Source of the DNA: Epinephelus fuscoguttatus | Taxonomy: Eukaryota > Chordata > Actinopteri > Perciformes > Serranidae | NCBI RefSeq assembly: GCF_011397635.1 | Contig: NC_064756.1 | Coordinates: forward strand, 29,688,996-29,752,995 | Direction: 5' to 3' | Length of the DNA: 64,000 nt | Shown: piece after piece, positions 48,717-60,308 of the stretch | How positions within the stretch are numbered: position 1 is the stretch's first letter | Layout of the letters: every line of letters starts with the position of its first letter | Notes under the pieces: model-generated | Seen by the model: only the letters and a program-made list of their open reading frames with translations | Told to the model about the DNA's origin: nothing | The model's database searches: none | Position numbers and translations under genes: made by a program

Positions 48717-51700
48717 AAAGCACCAGAAATTCTGCTGTGCATGTTGCAATTCACCCACGTGTTTTCTTTATGACTAGTTTATTCTTATAATCCCAACTGT
48801 GATTACATTTCTTTTTAAGCAACAATTCAAGCTCAACACTGTTATGCTTTTGTATTCTTGCATCATTCTTCATATGAGGTCACTACTTTCAGGTTTTCTT
48901 TGCCCTTCATGTTAAGTTAGATGTAATATTGCGTATAGGTCCATGTTGCGTTTAAACTCGTGTACTTCTGATCAGTCTTCCCTTAGATGAGTGAGCTTCA
49001 GTTGTCCTCATTGGAATATACAGCTTTATTACAACACAAATATGATCTAATAAAAAAAAGCTTTTGGCACAGCACGTGTGCAATGACAGAGATATTCTAA
49101 AAACTTAAAGTAACATTGCGTTCACTAAGCCTTGCACAGTGTATCCCAGGTCATACAGAATCACACATCCATAGAGGAGAAAAAAGCATGTTGTGTAAGC
49201 CTTGGTCCAGACTGCTTGGTGTTCAGGACATCCACAAGGTCCTCATCTTGACCTCTGGACACCCAGAGCCTCCTCACATAAAGTATGCCAAGTGTGAGGG
49301 ACTCTGAGGCTTTTCAAAATACCAAACCATGGTAATAATCAAATCATACATTCATGATGACATCCACAAATCTTTATGAAACAAATTTGACATACTGGAT
49401 AAAGGACAATGTATTACAGGAAATAAATCCTATGCCACATACTTAAATTCAATTTTAAAGTCTTTTTTTTTTCTTACATCCTTCACACACTAAAATATAG
49501 GCTTAACTAAAAATGTATGAAGAGAAAACCCTGTTAACATTTATCCACTCACACCACTGCACCCCTCTTTCCATTTTGGAGAACATACAGAAAATTTGTA
49601 GTACATTTAATCAAGTATGGAATTAAAAGATGCATTGCTGTAGATTAAACAACACGACAGTGTATAAAAAAGTTAATGTCAGCACAAATACAAAACACAC
49701 ATTTATGTACCTTTTAATTTAAAACATTCTGTATGATGGTAAAACACTGACAGGGACCATTTTTCTGCACAATGAGTCCTTCCTCCATCCTTTAAGTAAA
49801 TTTATCTGATAATATTACAAGTGTAGTTGTGCAAAATTAAAAGAGTGCCAAGACTAATGGCCTTCGACTCATGGAAGGAGCCCCGGTGCATTGGGTCACT
49901 CATGCATCTTGGATTTTTCTCAAAACCAATATCATCAGAAACCATTACTTTCCCCAGCACAGAGAATCTGCTGCACCCCTTACTAGACCGAGTGCATTTT
50001 GACCTTCTTCACCTTTTGTTTTTAACATTTTGTTGTTTTTGCTGACAAAGAGAAAATCTAATAAAAGGATGTTTAGGTCCTAGTTGCCTCTGTCTGTGTG
50101 CTTTTGAGGCAGCGTTGTAAAACAGCCTGGGGTGTAGCTTTTCTTGTGACAACAACTTTGGCCATCATTCACTTTTCATCTGGTGCCATCGTCCAGTCAA
50201 ACTTTAAACTTGATTAGTACTTTGGTCTATGACTGAATACTTCCACAACTATCGACACATCAGCATTAGCTAGTGCTAATTAGCAAATGCTAGCATACTA
50301 ACTAATATGAACAGAGATGGCATACCTGGTAATCATTATGGCATCAGGATGATAACTTGCCATTGTGAGCAGGCTAGCATGCTGACATTAGCATTATCTT
50401 GAAGCACTACAGTGCCCAGGTTCAGCCTCACAGAGCCACTAGTCTGTTTGTACACTCTTAGCACTATTATGTGTTAGTCAAAGGTGCAGATTTCACAAGG
50501 TGCAAGATACAGAACATGTGCCCAATTTTTAATTAAGGGAAATGGAATGCTAGTACCATTTTGCATTCTTACAACACAGGTAACTACAATAGATGTTTCC
50601 TCTAGGCCCGTGGCCACACCATCAAGTGTGAGTTTGACTCTCCAAGGGAAAAAGTTTGGACACCCTTGCTTTAGAGGAGGGCTCATCAACTAAAGGGCCA
50701 GAAATTTTCTAAGCTGACACTTCGGGATCAGACTTTCAAATTATACATGTATGTGGGTGCCTGTTTATGTTTTGAAATAACATGAAAAGATATATTATCG
50801 GTGGAGGGTCTGGGGACCCTACCCCAGGAAAAAAAATGTGATTAAAACAAATTTTCTGCACTTCTACACCACCTGTACTCACCGAGATTAGTTCGCTTGA
50901 TGGTGTTATGAAAATCAAGGATGTATCAGTTTTGTACAGTACAGTATGATTGGGTGGGCCCTAAACTGAGAGTATAATCATAATAATCTGGGGAGGAATC
51001 TACCATTTGGCCTCCAACTTAAAGGGCCCAAACAGTTACATAACTCTATTATGATGTTCAGATATGGAAAATACTGAATTATGTTACTGTTCTAACTCTT
51101 TGTACCCCACTCTCCAACATTATAGAAAAATTAAAAGCTCCTCTTTGAACAGACTTGCTGAGTTGGTGAGGCCCTATCTGAGAAATGCCTTGCCTGATGG
51201 TTTTATGAGAGCATCCCCCAAGCTTATAGGCAGGCGGGTAGGGACCCTGCCACTGTGGTCCACACACACCCTTCCTGCAGTGGGGCAGAGTCCGCAGCCT
51301 TGTTGGGCAGGGTGAGTGTCCAGTACATATGGACAGCAGTGTTGTGGTTTACACCCAGTCTGTTCATACAGGACATGTTGGGCTCCTTTTCAATGTCTGT
51401 GCTCACTGGAACAACACAGAAGTGGTGAAAAGGGTTGTGTGTGTGTCATTTGTGTTGCACTTGACTCCCCGCTGAGTATGATACACCTACATGTTCCTGT
51501 GCTCCTTGATGACCTGGAGAATGTGGCATGCAGGGTGTCTTTTGCTTGTCTTTTGACCCCTGCAAGGTCAGGCCATGGCTCTACCTGGTTCAGTTGCATA
51601 CCTGGGTTAGCTGGGGGCCCCTACCTCTCTGCTGGGGTGGTGTGGTTCATAAAGAAGTAGGTGGGCTTCGGCGACTAACCTTTAACGAGTCAGGATCAGT

Positions 51701-51924
51701 GTGGCAGGGTCAATGTTATGTTATGACAGGACTCCACCCGTTGTACCTGTGATATCCACTTGGACTCAATGATGAACTGATTACAACTTGGTGGTCAAAG
51801 GTCAAAGATAACTGTGACCTCAAAAAACAGATCTAAGGCCATAACTCAAGAATTCATATGCTAATCATGACAAATTTCACACAAAAGTCGAACTGGATAA
51901 AACGGCTGAGTGATGACATTTTCC
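48717..51924. other. 3' flank of OR copy 3, no gene recognised
   Basis: Collinear with the other 3' flanks. It includes the 156-bp segment 49222-49377 also found at 54262-54418, GCTAGC-rich words near 50250-50400 and the same small non-coding frames as units 1 and 2. From about 51830 the similarity to units 1 and 2 ends. Confidence 0.6.
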
Positions 51925-52365
51925 AACCATGGCCTCAGATGTGGAGGTACTAACGTACATCCAGATTGCTTCACACTTGGCTGCAAACTGTCCCGGTGCA
52001 TGCTAGAAGTCACGGTGTGATGAAGCCAACAGAACCACATCATCTGCAAAAAGCAGAAATGCAATTCTGAGGTCCCCAAACCGGACCCCTTCCTCCCCCC
52101 GGCTTCGCCTTGAGATCATGCCCATCGACCACCAACAGGATCGGTGCAAAGGGACAACCTTGGGGGTGGCCAACATCCACCGAGAACGTGTTATACTTTA
52201 TGCCGAGTATGCGGATGCAGCTCTCACTTTAGTCATACAGGGACAGAATGGCTCGTAGCAGTGACTCCGGTACCCCATAATCCCGCAGTACCCACCACAA
52301 GCCTCCCCGAGGGATGCAGTTGAAAGCCTTCTCCAAGTCCACAAAACGCATGTAGACTAATAATG
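51925..52365 (-). pseudogene. Non-LTR reverse transcriptase fragment
   Basis: Read on the minus strand, about 52315-52365 gives FVDLEKAFNCIPRGGLWWVL, an RT palm motif of fish LINEs. It continues through an RDYGVPES...AILSLYD part, and then degenerate sequence matching the FGDLRIAFLLFADDVVLL-type catalytic region (about 52010-52080). Frameshifts and stops are common. The family is not L1/Tx1; a Rex- or L2-like LINE is possible. It replaces the upstream part expected for OR copy 4. Confidence 0.7.
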
Positions 52366-52786
52366 CATTTATTTAAAGGCGCCTTTCTCACACTCAAGAA
52401 CATTGTACAATAAATTAAAGAAAATAGTACAAACAATGAAGCCATAAGAAATGCACAGTAGCAGTCTTTCTGTCTCTCAACTATGGATAGCTAATGAGAA
52501 GGACTAACAGGAAGTGACGATGATGAAACTGGTGACCACAATTTCACTTGGCCTTATTTTGGGATGTTCTTGTCTTTAAAGTCACTGTGAACAGCTCTCT
52601 CTCAGAGGGCTGCAGTAAGCTCCACAGAAGACATAGTATAGTATTTGAACAGCATGGAGGATTTTGATGGGTAATATTTCTCTTAACACCTCAGGGAAGT
52701 CCATTTTGAATGACACATATTTAATAACAACACTTTAATGGAATTTTGGCAGTTCCTCAAAGGCTTTGTTTAAAAAAAATATATAA

Positions 52787-53716
52787 ATGTCAGATAACAA
52801 CTCATTGATTGGTGGTGAGTCTTTACAGCAGCAGATCAGTTACCGGGTCATTATTGTGCAGCTCCTGGTGATGATTTTTCTTTGCATCAACTTTTTGCTC
52901 ATCTTAACCTTTTTTCAAAAGGAGTGTTTCTACACAACTACACGCTACATCTTGTTTGCAGTTACACTACTGTCTGATAGCTTTATATTACTCATGTCTG
53001 ATATCCTTCTTATCTTACACTATTTTCAAATTCCCATGCATGTTTGGTTATGCATCATTATCTGTATTCTGTCAATTCTGTATGATACGATCACACCAGT
53101 TACTCTGACAACAATGACCCTGGAACGCTATGTGGCCATATGCATGCCCCTGCGCCATGGAGAGTTGTGCTCCATTCACAACACTGTGCGCTGTATCCTC
53201 ATAATTCATAGCCTTAGCTCTGTACCCTGTATTGTTGTCCTCTCTACTTTCGTTGCATCAGTCTCTCTTAGCTTTTATGAACAACACAGTGTATGTACCT
53301 TGGAGATATTTCTTGTGCACAGGTGGCAGAAACATCTTAGGTCAGCTGTTCATCAGTTTTACTTCTTGATTATGTGTATTACTATTGTATTCTCCTATGT
53401 TCAAATACTGAACGTAGCTAAAATTGCATCAGGAGAGAATAAAAAGTCAACATGGAAAGGACTCAGAACAGTAATTCTTCATGCTTTCCAGCTGCTGCTC
53501 TGTCTCATCCAGCTGTGGTGTCCATTCATAGAAGCCGCTGTACCTCAGATTAATGTCAGGTTTTTTAATACTGTCAGGTATTTTAACTACATAATGTTTA
53601 GTCTCGCTCCAAGATGTCTGAGTCCTCTCATTTATGGCCTCAGGGATGAAAAGTTTTTTCATGCTATAAAAAATGTCTGCTTTGGCTTATGTACCAACAA
53701 GCATTTGGAAAGGTAA
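52787..53716 (+). CDS. Odorant receptor (131-2-like), copy 4, short tail
   Basis: An open frame of 309 codons, the same receptor family as copy 3 and clearly diverged from copies 1-3. Differences cluster in TM2 and TM3 (LLMSDILLILHYF; IICILSILYDTITPVTLTTM) and in the second extracellular loop (VCTLEIF). TLERYVAICMPLRHGELCS and SLAPRCLSPLIYGLRDEKFF are kept. One extra base near 53694 (taccaacaag versus tacaaaaag) changes the last residues to NKHLER and stops 13 residues early, after TM7, so signalling is probably not lost. The usual upstream block of units 1-3 is absent, so its promoter must differ or be missing. A functional gene is plausible. Confidence 0.85.
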   Translation: MSDNNSLIGGESLQQQISYRVIIVQLLVMIFLCINFLLILTFFQKECFYTTTRYILFAVTLLSDSFILLMSDILLILHYFQIPMHVWLCIIICILSILYDTITPVTLTTMTLERYVAICMPLRHGELCSIHNTVRCILIIHSLSSVPCIVVLSTFVASVSLSFYEQHSVCTLEIFLVHRWQKHLRSAVHQFYFLIMCITIVFSYVQILNVAKIASGENKKSTWKGLRTVILHAFQLLLCLIQLWCPFIEAAVPQINVRFFNTVRYFNYIMFSLAPRCLSPLIYGLRDEKFFHAIKNVCFGLCTNKHLER

Positions 53717-55331
53717 ATTAATTAATTCTGAACAGAGAAATGTATTTATTAAATAAAAAGCACCAGAAATTCTGCTGTGCATGTTGCAACTCACCCACGT
53801 GTTTTCTTTATGACTAGTTTATTCTTATAATCCCAACTGTGATTACATTTCTTTTTAAGCAACAATTCAAGCTCAACACTGTTGTGCTTTTGTATTCTTG
53901 CATCATTGTTCATATGAGGTGACTACTTTCAGGTTTTCTTTGCCCTTCATGTTAAGTTAGATGTAATATTGCGTATAGGCCCTTGTTACGTTTAAACTCG
54001 TGTACTTCTGATCAGTCTTCCCTTAGATGAGTGAGCTTCAGTTGTCCTCATTGGAATATACAGCTTTATTACAACACAAATATGATCTAAAAAAAAAAAA
54101 GCTTTTGGCACAGCACGTGTGCAATGACAGAGATATTCTAAAAACTCAAAGTAACATTGCGTTCACTAAGCCTTGCACAGTGTATCCCAGGTCATACAGA
54201 ATCACACATCCATAGAGGAGAAAAAAGCATGTTGTGTAAGTCTTGGTCCAGACTGTTTGGTGTTCAGGACATCCACAAAGTCCTCATCTTGACCTCTGGA
54301 CATCCAGAGCCTCCTCACATAAAGTATGTCAAGTGTGAGGGACTCTGAGGCTTTTCAAAATACCAAACCATGGTAATAATCAAATCATACATTCATGATG
54401 ACATCCACAAATCTTTATGAAACAAATTTGACATACTGGATAAAGGACAATGTATTACAGGAAATAAATCCTATGCCACATACTTAAATTCAATTTTAAA
54501 GTCTTTTTTTTTTCTTACATCCTTCACACACTAAAATATATGCTTAACTAAAAATGTATTAAGAGAAAATCCTGTTAACATTTATCCACTCACACCACTG
54601 CACCCCTCTTTCCATTTTGGAGAACATACAGAAAATTTGTAGTACATTTACTCAAGTATGAAACTAAAAGATGCATTGCTGTAGATTAAACAACACGACA
54701 GTGTATAAAAAAGTTAATGTCAGCACAAATACAAAACACACATTTATGTACCTTTTAATTTAAAACATTCTGTATGATGGTAAAACACTGACAGGGACCA
54801 TTTTTCTGCACAATGAGTACTTCCTCCATCCTTTAAGTAAATTTATCTGATAATATTACAAGTGTAGTTGTGCAAAATTAAAAGAGTGCCAAGACTAATG
54901 GCCTTCGACTCATGGAAGGAGCCCCGGTGCATTGGGTCACTCATGCATCTTGGATTTTTCTCAAAACCAATATCATCAGAAACCATTACTTTCCCCAGCA
55001 CAGAGAATTCGCTGCACCCCTTACTAGACCGAGTTCATTTCGACCTTCTTCTCCTTCTTTAACATTTTGTTGTTTTTGCTGACAAAGAGAAAATCTAATA
55101 AAAGGATGTTTAGGTCCTAGTTGCCTCTGTCTGTGTGCTTCTGAGACAGCGTTGTAAAACAGCCTGGGGTGTAGCTTTTTTTGTGACAACAACTTTGGCC
55201 ATCATTCACTTTTCATCTGGTGCCATCGTCCGGTCAAACTTTAAACTTGATTAGTACTTTGGTTTATGACTGAATACTTCCACAACTATCGACACATCAG
55301 CATTAGCTAGTGCTAATTAGCAAATGCTAGC
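53717..55331. other. 3' flank of OR copy 4, no gene recognised
   Basis: Collinear with the other 3' flanks and including the 156-bp segment at 54262-54418. Small frames at 54027-54348 and 54868-55192 are duplicated non-coding sequence. Confidence 0.6.
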
Positions 55332-55336
55332 ATACT

Positions 55337-55875
55337 TGTAAATGTATCCATGATGGTGCATACAGCTCATTGATATAGTTCATTAATGCATAATTGATTC
55401 CATGATTGGTTCATATAAACATTTAATTCATAGTTATTTACATTTACATATTTACATGTTTACATTTCATATTAATAATTGGAGACATGATTGTATTTTC
55501 ATAGTAGTTTTATTGAGTGACATGATTTGATTAATTTGATTATTCCTATGTACATGGTCTACAAGCCTGGTCTTGTGTTGTTTGGAGACGTACTTTCACT
55601 TTCTTTTCCTTTTACGTACTTCCGCTTCTTCTTTCCTGACAGGAAGAGGTGATTGATGTACTGTCAGATGACGTCGCGGTTATTTGGCTATTTACAAAGT
55701 TTATAAGTTAGTTGTCGGACAAGACAAGAGACAACTAATTTACTTTATTTTATTATATCTAATTGTGTCAATTGTGTTATTTGTGTACAGTTTTCACGGT
55801 GTGATGGAGATTGGATGGCTTCATTAAACCAGTAGAAAACTACTTGTGTTCGTCGTGCCTGTGGGGGGATTCATA
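55337..55875. mobile_element. Solo-LTR-like insertion, unit 4
   Basis: The segment starts TGTAAATGTATCC and is flanked by the 5-bp repeat atact (55332-55336 and 55876-55880). The other units have one atact here (e.g. 21336-21345). The 3' part carries a cttcattaaaccagtagaaa segment and ends GTGGGGGGATTCATA, as in Ty3/gypsy-type LTRs of fish. The exact 3' end is uncertain because TG...CA is not perfect. No internal genes were seen. Confidence 0.65.
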
Positions 55876-57334
55876 ATACTAACACAATGAACTGAGATGT
55901 CATACCTGGTAATCATTATGGCATCGGGATGATTACTTGCCATTGTGAGCAGGCTAGCATGCTTACATTAGCATTACCTTGAAGCACTACAGTGCCCAGG
56001 TTCAGCCTGAGAGCCACTAGTCTGTCTGTACACTCTTAGCAGTATTATGTGTTAGTCAAAGGCAAGGGCGTAGGTTTGATTTCCACAGTGGTAGGGACAT
56101 AAAAGTGCTCCATGGCGCAGACCTGTATGTTGATGATTTTTTAATGCAATTTCACGTCATGCGAAACTGATCACTGCTTTATAATGCATATTTAGATATC
56201 TACACTAAATACAAGAATGTCTTGGTTAATGTATTCTCTAATGTTATCTCTAATGTTATTCAATTATCATAAACTTTTTAGTAACTACTGGACAGAGAAG
56301 CACCACCACCAAATAAAACGGTTAGACAAAAGATGTGATACAAATCAGATTTCTTTCTCTTTTCACTCCTTGGCTGTGTGTGACTGAACTGCTGCACTAA
56401 TCATTATTATAAACGACATAACAATCAGATCCATTACCTTTCTTGAACATTTCCCACATAATTATAAACAGTATCACAGTTCTCGTCACTACTTGCCACA
56501 CGGAGGACACCTTGGCTGGCTTAGATCTAGTTTTATTGATTTAGTTTGAGTAAACTATTCTCCATTGGTAAATGACATGATTAAAACAAAAACATTTTGT
56601 TTTAATATTTATATTTATTTTATATTTTATATTACTGTGAAATTAAAACCATTAAGTGCATTTTACTGTCAGTTTTATTTTTTAACTACACATATTGAGA
56701 AAGAGAGATAGAGGGGGAGGGTGTTTTTGAGCTTATCAAAGTGAAAGTATGCTGGAATACAAATGGCCGCTTTTTGTCTTACATTTAAGTAAAGTTTGGG
56801 GTCTACAAGTGGTGGTCGTATACTGACTACTGTGGAGAGAGTATGAGGATGAAGTTACAGAAAGTTTTTATTGTTTCCCAACCAAGGGGAGTGATAGTTT
56901 CAAGGGCTAGTGCTAAGGGGAGCAACTGGGACGTAGCATAAGAGTGATATAATATGTACTGACTACAGTGTGTAGTTATGTATTTAAAAGAAAGTAGTTA
57001 TTGTTGCCATGGTATATCTCCAGTGGCTGCTGCTACTACCCAAACCCTGGTGCCATCAGACCATTAGTATTACCCCCAGTGAATCCTGTCAACCAATCAC
57101 ATGGCAGTATGGTACTGTCGACCCATCAAATAACAGTATACTCCGAAGGGGCGTAACTTCAGTACCAGCCCTCGGTCTGCAGTTGGGTTGGTAATAGTGA
57201 TCCGAATTGATATTGATATCGGGTAAAAACATATATTATGCATGAATCAATATTTTTAAATACCCCTAGTCACAATGCTGAATCTCACTGTCAACATATA
57301 TTCTTCATGATTCAATCTCACCTGTGAGGCTCCT

Positions 57335-57430
57335 GTCTCTCCTCTATCTCCTCCTGTCTCTCTTCCATTTCCTTCTGTCTCTCTTCCTGCCTCTCCTCCT
57401 CCATCTCCTCTATCTCCTCCAGTCTCTCTC
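57335..57430. repeat. CT-rich (CTCCT)n-like stretch
   Basis: Runs of ctctcctctatctcctcctgt-type words inside the hAT-like element. On the minus strand it reads as an EERQEE repeat, which is a composition effect. Confidence 0.8.
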
Positions 57431-57648
57431 TTCTACTTGTCATCTGACAAAAAATATATTGATGCAAGACATGTGAACAGTGGGACAATTTGAGATGCAA
57501 CAGTCATAGATTTTGATTGTTGTAGCCTGAGGAAAACATACTGTATGTTTTACAATGGTGTAATTCATTAAACAACATCTGAATGTATATAGGCTAAAGA
57601 ACAGCCATAATGTCAACACAGGTTAGTCAGCTTCATCATGTTAAACAT

Positions 57649-58016
57649 TCATTCATTCATTCATCTTCTAACCGCTTCATCCTCTTGAGGGGAGCGGAGG
57701 GGCTGGAGCCTATCCCAGCTGATATCGGGCGAGAGGCAGGGTACACCCTGGACAGGTCGCCAGACTATCGCAGGGCTGACACATAGAGACAAACAACCAT
57801 TCACACTCACATTCACACCTATGGACAATTTAGAGTTATCAATTAACCTAGTCCCCAATCTGCATGTCTTTGGACTGTGGGAGGAAGCCGGAGTGCCCGG
57901 AGAGAACCCACGCTGACACGGGGAGAACATGCAAACTCCGCACAGAAGGGCTCCCACGCCCGGGATCGAACCGGCAACCCTCTTGCTGTGAGGCGAGAGT
58001 GCTAACACCGTGCCGC
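57649..58016 (-). mobile_element. tRNA-like SINE, minus strand
   Basis: Same family as 4244-4635, with a TGAA tail at 57649-57664, a B-box-like GGTTCGATCCC on the minus strand and the GGCGGCACGGT start at its right end. It is flanked by catgttaaacat (57637-57648 and 58017-58028). It is nested in the hAT-like element. Confidence 0.85.
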
Positions 58017-59056
58017 CATGTTAAACATCAATAAAATAAATCAACAAAAATGTAAATGCTCCAAAATCATTATAATACAACTGTGTGCAAAATGTTGCAC
58101 TTACACCCAATATCTATTACATAAATATGACTCAGTGTTGGTGTTTTTACTGGGAGCAGTGGATCTCTATTCTCCTAAGTCTCTCCTTCACACACCATGG
58201 ATGCTGAAGACTGTCACTGAAGGAGCTATTATTTTAGTGTTTACACTTTATTTATTCAAACTGTTTCTATCATGTCATCTTACTACAAACATTAATGTGA
58301 ACTGTGTCATCACTAAGTTACATGACATCTATGATTGCTGATGGAACATGTGAAGTGGAATTTCATGTTCTCTGGCATATAATATTGATCTAATAGTTGC
58401 CAAACTTAGCTCAGCTAGTATTAGCTCGTTAGCATCTCATTATCTAGCAAAGAGTTGCCAAGGAACGCCATTCAGTTAGCCTAACATCAACAGGTGTTGG
58501 CAGAAAATACAATTTTTTTAGCTTATTTACTGAACCAACCAAGTCACATCTGTTTTCTTCTTTTCCATCCAGTTCATCAACTACTGTTGTTGGTGCTTGG
58601 CCTGATGGCGTTTCATTTTTCAGCCGTGGAAATCTGCATGTGTTTGTTTGTAGAATGCGAATTTGAAATGTACGCTGTGCGTGCGACGTATCAGGACCAT
58701 AGACAGTCACAGATCGCTGGCACATGTTCACACTCGTTGCTCCGGTGTGGAGCACTAACGGTGACGTGCATGTATGTGTCGTTCCCCCACGAACTGCCTA
58801 GAACTGTACGGTGACACGCACCCACAAAGTCAGTGGAGAGAGCGGCGCTGGGCAGGACCAATCACACGTTACCAATCGATGAGCAAAACAAGGTTAGAGG
58901 CGGGACGTATGGTAGACACCAATGATTGTTAACCCTTTGTGTACCATATTGAGCGGATGCCGACAGCCAGTGTTTATATTGGTAGGGACAATACAGAAGG
59001 GGCTGAATAGTGGTAGGGACGTGTCCCTACCGTCCCTACCCAATCCTACACCTATG

Positions 59057-59639
59057 GTCACAGGTTCAGATTTCATGAGGTGCACAATACAGATCATGTG
59101 CCCAATTTTTAATTAAGGGAAAAGTAGTATTTTGCATCCTCACAATACAGGTAACTACAACAGATGTTTTCTCTAGGCCCGTGGCCCCACCATCAAGTGT
59201 CAGTTTTGACTCTCCAAGGGAAAAAGTTTGGACACCCTTGCTGTAGAGCAGTGGTCATCATCTAAAGGGCCAGAAATTTTCTAGCCAGACACTTCCAGGT
59301 CAGACTTTAAAATAATATATGTATGTGGGTGCCTGTTTATGTTTTTAAATAACTTGAAAAGATATATTATCGGTGGAGGGTCTGGGGACTCATGTTACTG
59401 TTCGAACTCTTTGTACCCCACTCTCCAACATTATATAAGAGCTAGTCCATACCCATTGGTAGCTTTGTCACCTTCGACCTATGCCAATCCTCAATGCTTA
59501 GGTGCAGTTTCACATAGATTGACCATGTCAGTGAGTAGAAAAATGTGGGACTGACAGAATGACACACTGACAGTTTACATGATTATGTACAGCATACCAT
59601 ACCATGACTTAGTCATGCCAAAAATTAGAAAACAAATCA
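59057..59639. other. Remainder of unit 4 3' flank, partly deleted
   Basis: Sequence collinear with about 21520-22170, with a deletion at 59393 that joins ggggac to catgttactg. No gene was found. Confidence 0.6.
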
Positions 59640-60139
59640 ACATTCGTCCACAGGGGGAGCCACAGCGATCGGTCGCATTTTAGCCATTTTTTTTTAGCAT
59701 TTTTCTGTTGTTATAGCGCCACCCAGTTGCCAATTAGAGTTACATTTCTCCAGTCACCTTGAGGCGTCCTGTTCTACATATCTACCAAGTTTAGTAAAAA
59801 TCGATATGGTGGTTAGACCTAGATAAGAAATTAGCTCTCTAGCGCCCCATTGTGTTTGATCGGGTCAATAATGGAGGGGTCCCCTCAGATTATGTGTGGT
59901 CATATGCCTACAAAGTTGCGTGGTGATCGGTGAAACCCTTGAGATGTTATACACCTTTATGTGATGAGCCACGCCCTCCGCAATATTCATTGCCTTATAG
60001 AAGCTCAGTTTTAGTAAGTTTTCCAACTTTTGCCAAGAGGGAACTTTAGGTCCCTAGATTATGTTCACCAAGTTTCATGCAGATCGGTCAAACTTCCTAG
60101 GAAGAGATCGATTTGAAGTGTTTTTCAAAAAATTAGGGG
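59640..60139. repeat. Interspersed repeat, class unknown
   Basis: It contains phrases common in fish repeats, such as tagcgccacccagttgcca, accaagtttagtaaaaatcg and gtttcatgcagatcggtca. No ends or coding region were seen. Confidence 0.5.
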
Positions 60140-60231
60140 GACCTTGCTGAATCACTCCAGCTGGCATGAATCAGTCAATCAACCAATCGGATCCAGAGAT
60201 CCACAGAGCAAGTTAGTGATTCAGCAAGGTC
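60140..60231. repeat. 17-bp perfect inverted repeat with ~58-bp loop
   Basis: gaccttgctgaatcact (60140-60156) and agtgattcagcaaggtc (60215-60231) are exact complements. Confidence 0.85.
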
Positions 60232-60271
60232 CTGTCTGTTAGATATGTGGGCTATACCCACTTTGTGCATT

Positions 60272-60308
60272 AACGCTGAGGAAAGCCAAGTGCTGAAACG
60301 CGTCCGTT
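60272..60308 (+). ncRNA. Candidate type I hammerhead ribozyme (degenerate)
   Basis: Stem I strand aacg (60272-60275) is followed by the core CTGAGGA (60276-60282), a short stem II (agc/gct around a caagt loop, with one unpaired A), GAAA (60295-60298), and a two-base-pair stem III with loop (acgcgt). The cleavage C is at 60304, and the second stem I strand cgtt (60305-60308) is complementary to aacg. Minimal type I hammerheads of this layout are known in Penelope-like retroelements, whose ends carry GAAACGCGTC. Activity is doubtful because stem II is weak. Confidence 0.55.

Larger units (their letters stand above)
43451..51830. repeat. Segmental duplication unit 3 (with OR copy 3)
   Basis: Collinear with units 1 and 2 from the candidate promoter through the OR, then with their 3' flank to about 51830. 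It lacks the TTAA element and everything beyond. Its 3' flank carries a 156-bp segment (49222-49377) shared only with unit 4. Confidence 0.85.
56063..59056. mobile_element. hAT-like element with nested SINE, unit 4
   Basis: The left end CAAGGGCGTAGGTTTG and the complement of the right end CATAGGTGTAGGATTG are imperfect inverted repeats. The sub-ends share GTGGTAGGGAC words. The flanks are gtcaaagg (56055-56062) and gtcacagg (59057-59064), an 8-bp duplication with one change. Units 1-3 have a single gtcaaagg at this place. No transposase motif was found in 3 kb, so it appears non-autonomous. The interior includes a CT-rich run (57335-57430) and the SINE at 57649-58016. Confidence 0.75.

Noticed and set aside
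57318-57500. Glu/Gln/Arg-rich coiled-coil-like frame on the minus strand
   Set aside because: It comes from a CT-rich low-complexity run inside a hAT-like element, with no start context or neighbouring exons.
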